Assembly (NCBI GenBank): GCA_013396915.1
Contig: VWZL01000320.1
Span: 827,048-891,047 of the forward strand
DNA from: Stercorarius parasiticus
Lineage: Eukaryota > Chordata > Aves > Charadriiformes > Stercorariidae
DNA: 64,000 nt
Reading direction: 5' to 3'
The first letter of the stretch is position 1; the number at the start of each line of letters is the position of its first letter. A program made the position numbers and the translations under genes. Positions 60,626 to 64,000 of this stretch are shown piece by piece. The notes beneath the pieces are model-generated. The model did no database searches. It saw only the letters and a list, made by a program, of their open reading frames with translations, and was not told the DNA's origin.

Positions 60626-61285
60626 AGAAGCTCCCAGTTAACATGGTTTGTTGAGACATTAACTGCAAAACTACTGCAAAATTTACTTGCATTGTAACAT
60701 TTACTGCATACGAGGTGGTGATAGGCAATCCACCTTTTTAATGAATCATGCCTTCACGGTAAGCCAGCAAATAAGAGCACCTGGTTTACACAATGCATGT
60801 GTCAGAGCCGAGCTTGCTGAAGTTGCTCAGTGAAGTGCATATAAAATTCTCCTTATAAAAACAACTTAAAACAGCCTGAAGAAAAAAAAAATCCATTTTA
60901 TTTAACTACCCACCTGTGAAATATGAAAGAACATCCTTAAATACTCTAGAGTGGCTTACTGATTGTTTGGAAAATAGAAGTGTTACAGAGCACAGTGCAG
61001 CATTGTGCTTAACACTGTGCTTAAATGTAAGTATATGTTCAAACCTTGTTTTAATTCATTTTCACGTAGCTCAGTGGTACTTAGATACACGTGTAAGTGT
61101 GCAATTAAATGCTTTGCTGAAAACGTGCACCTGACATTTCTAAAACACCGTATAGTCCAAGATACTGAATAATGTTATGATTTGCAAATCTGCTTGCAAA
61201 CCTAACTACCAGCAGCTCTCTTCTGTGCTTAATGCTAGTAATTTAAAATGCTGGTTGCAAGAAGGGTTTATGCTTTATTAGACTA
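60626..61285. other. Unique AT-rich noncoding sequence
   Basis: Nothing recognised. Confidence 0.5.
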
Positions 61286-61339
61286 CATTTTATTTTATTT
61301 TATTTTATTTTATTTTATTTTATTTTATTTTATTTTATT
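61286..61339. repeat. (TTTTA)n pentanucleotide microsatellite
   Basis: Uninterrupted ATTTT units for 54 bases, about 10.8 copies, with no internal variant. The purity suggests it is recent and likely length-polymorphic. Confidence 0.95.
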
Positions 61340-63519
61340 GTTTACTTTATGATTCACAGTCAGTTTTAATCAAGACTCTTAACAAAACTGTAAAATCCCA
61401 TTTTGCATTCTGCAAAAAAAGTTGTCTCATTTTCCAGGATGTAGAAGTGGTGTTACCTGCTAGGAAGGTAAGATAGCATGAGCAGTAAGAAAACAACACG
61501 GAAAGTACCATGTGAAAAAAATTGTGTTGTTTTTTTTTTTTTTTAGCCTAGCTGTAATGAACGTAATGTGTCTAAGGAAAAGGGGGTTTTGTTCCCTTTG
61601 AATGTTTCAGTAGAAACTGAAATCAAATCATATTTTTCCAGCAATTAAAAAACAAAAACAAAAACCAAGCCTGAAACTCAGAACTGCTCACTGGAACTTC
61701 ATTTCATAAAACTGAAAAATACAAAAAGCTGGGGTTTAGCTGATTTTTTTTTTTGTTTGCTCTGTTCTGTTACTGGTTTAATCCACACAGTTTTTCTGTG
61801 GAAGTTCCAGTCAGTGACTATTTTATGTGCATTTTGAACCCCGTCTTTTAGATAAAGTTCCTTTTGAAAATTGGTGTTAAAGTCATGTATAGTTTAACAG
61901 AGACCAGGTTTTAGTACAGTTCTGATTCCAGCTGAATTTTCTTATATAGATGCACGTTGATTTGGACGGGTGACCAGGGTGCAGTTCACACCATCACCAC
62001 TGCTGTTTGTCTAGCAATACTTTCTTCAGTGCCCTTGAGTAAAGCAATAGGGCGGATCTGGGCTCTGTATTAATATCATGATTTTCCTTTACATAAAAAG
62101 CTTGGATTGTGGTGTAGCATACAACCTCTAATAACATCTCAGCAACGTCACATGTAAACCCCAGTTCTGTTCTCTCTCCAGAAGGATAAACTCTTTGTGT
62201 CTGAGACAGGTTTTTTTGGTTTTTTTTTTGTTCTTTGGTTGTCTTGCACAATAAGGCACAACCGGTGCCTGAGGTTCTGGGAGATTTAGTAGCAGTACAA
62301 TAAGGATTGAAGTGGAGAAGATATGTGTGTGTTTATCTTAACATCATCAACATTAGGAATTTTATCACATCTGCAATGGAAGGCTGTTACCATACCTTCA
62401 GTCTCTCTGACTTTTTGTGTGACACCACCTATATTCTATCTTAATTTAAATTGTGCTTTCCAGACACTCTCATGGATTTTCCCAATGACATCAGTGGGAA
62501 CATGAAGCCCTCAAAGACAAGCTCTTTAACTTTCTCAAAACATTTAAATCCAGAGGAGCTTAACATAGTGGGTAGATGTTTTCAGATGTCGTTTAGGACT
62601 GCATTTCTCATTTAAAACTAATCCCACCTGTTGTCTGAAAAACTTTCTAAAGTGGCCCGTCTTTAAAGCGTGTTTGTGTATTTTGCAAGCATGCAAAGCT
62701 GTTTGGAGTAATTCTTAGACTAGGCTCCATTGAAAAGAAACCTTCTGCAGGAACACAAAAACTCTGTGTATTCCGGGTAAACATAGTTGTGCTCCCACAA
62801 TTATGTTGGTGAACAGAGGAAAACCATTGAGCTATGTATTGCCATTAAAATTATTCATTTAAATGGGGTGTTTCCACTGTGCACAGGTGGTAAACTTATC
62901 TCACATGTTTTTTGTATAAAAGCCTGAACTAAGTGAACACTGGCAAACAGAATCTAATGGTGTCATTAAAATGATTGTAAACATGCCTGTTGTGGCAGAT
63001 GTGTGCTTTCTTTCTGTTGATATGCATTCGGATTGTTGGTCAAGATCAAACAAATGCAGACTTTTAGCATGTCAAAAAACGTCTGCATTCTAACAGGTTC
63101 TGCTTGGAAAGAGATCTGTTTCCTCAAGGGCCAGGATAGCTATAAAATAACCAGACTGCCTGATCAGATCCAATGTCTACTCTTATTTTCTTTGATTAGA
63201 GTTGTATTCCCTGTATTCTCTGCCATCTACGGTTTCAGCTGAACAAGAGATTATGTGTTGCATCATTCTGGTTTGAGGAAACATTTCAACAGAGTAATAA
63301 ATGTAGAGAAATATACAAAACTCAGGGCCAGGAAGCCATCAGCTTTTTCTTCTTTCTAAAATCATTGCCCTCTGTTTAACTATAATTGCCAGCTTTCCAG
63401 TGATTATTTACTCTGCTACACAAGGTAACACAGGCATGGCTGTTGTTATCCACCAGAGGATAGGATGAATTTAAACACATTTCCTCAGAGCCAAATTCTC
63501 CAGCCTAAAAGAAAAGTTG
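61340..63519. other. Unique noncoding sequence
   Basis: No gene or transposon recognised. Poly(T) runs at about 61529-61544, 61745-61755 and 62211-62230. Confidence 0.5.
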
Positions 63520-63800
63520 ACGGACAGCTGAGAATACAGCAGAACCATGTGCTTCCCTTCTGCTCGGAGTAGGAGCTGTGCTCTGCGGCTACTTGTAGAG
63601 AAAAGTGTAGCTCTGCGGTTGCTCAGTCCGCCTTCAAGCGAGGAGTCCTCTGGAGTCTGGAGTAAGGCTCGTGGGGAAAGAAGCCAGAGGATTTACAACC
63701 ATCTGTCTGTACCCTCCCCTTGGGAAAAAGCCTGTGCAGTAGTTTATTGTCCCAGAGGGGGGATTCCTTCTCAGTATTTTTTCAGGCAAAGCCCTGTATG
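63520..63800. other. CpG-enriched short block
   Basis: Seven CpG dinucleotides fall within about 165 bases (63520-63690), clearly above the surrounding desert. An 84-codon plus frame (63547-63801) crosses it, with a near-repeated GCTCTGCGG at about 63580 and 63612. It is too short and weak to call a CpG island. A first exon, an old GC-rich repeat or a regulatory patch would all fit. Confidence 0.3.
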
Positions 63801-64000
63801 AGAAAGGACTGGTTTTGCCATCCAGGCTTTAAGCCTCTGTTTAATCTGAATAATGCTCAAAACCCTTAAATGTTCGCAGAGTCACTTGTGCTAAATTTTA
63901 ATATTTGGACTTTATAATTGCAAATTAATTTAGCTGACTTTACTTAGCCAAGAAACATCACTATAGCCCAATCTACCTCTTGTGTATCAATTGTTTTCAT
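63801..64000. other. Unique sequence to window end
   Basis: Nothing recognised. Confidence 0.5.

Overview
This window looks like ordinary noncoding DNA from a bird nuclear genome. The evidence is repeat content. Four CR1 (chicken repeat 1) LINE remnants carry recognisable ORF2 peptide motifs and/or the CR1 3' tail ending in ATTCTATGATTCT. There is also one solo LTR of an endogenous-retrovirus family that I recognise from avian, especially neoavian, genomes. Base composition is AT-rich, open frames are short, and there is no operon-like gene packing, rRNA, tRNA, CRISPR array or prokaryotic gene. I cannot name the species or chromosome.

Layout. 1-540 is the 3' end of a CR1 element (+) with the broken C-terminus of its reverse-transcriptase ORF. 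541-2753 is plain AT-rich sequence with a 37-bp tandem duplication. 2754-3069 holds an A-rich tract, a TG/TA microsatellite and a short antisense CR1 tail inserted into it. 3070-32389 is mostly unique noncoding DNA. It contains low-complexity tracts, a CR1 tail fragment of about 29 bp at 10242, and several blocks (17.46-18.44, 20.13-20.48, 25.84-26.46 and 30.13-30.48 kb) whose texture resembles conserved noncoding elements. 32390-32896 is an old solo LTR, minus strand, with a readable TATA box. 32897-58094 is again unique sequence. It includes two small unrecognised frames that might be decayed coding sequence: about 44.0-44.6 kb on the minus strand and 49.62-49.94 kb on the plus strand. 57738-57862 is a long purine tract. 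58095-60625 contains two separate CR1 insertions, both plus strand and both broken. 61286-61339 is a (TTTTA)n microsatellite. The last 500 bases hold a small region relatively rich in CpG.

No intact host protein-coding gene could be supported. The window is best read as part of a large intron or a gene desert, possibly with regulatory elements. The longest open frames (171, 130, 124, 119 and 115 codons) are within the range expected by chance in 64 kb of AT-rich DNA, and none carries a family signature I recognise. I found no convincing new biological system. The claims about conserved elements are inferences from sequence texture and need a cross-species alignment.
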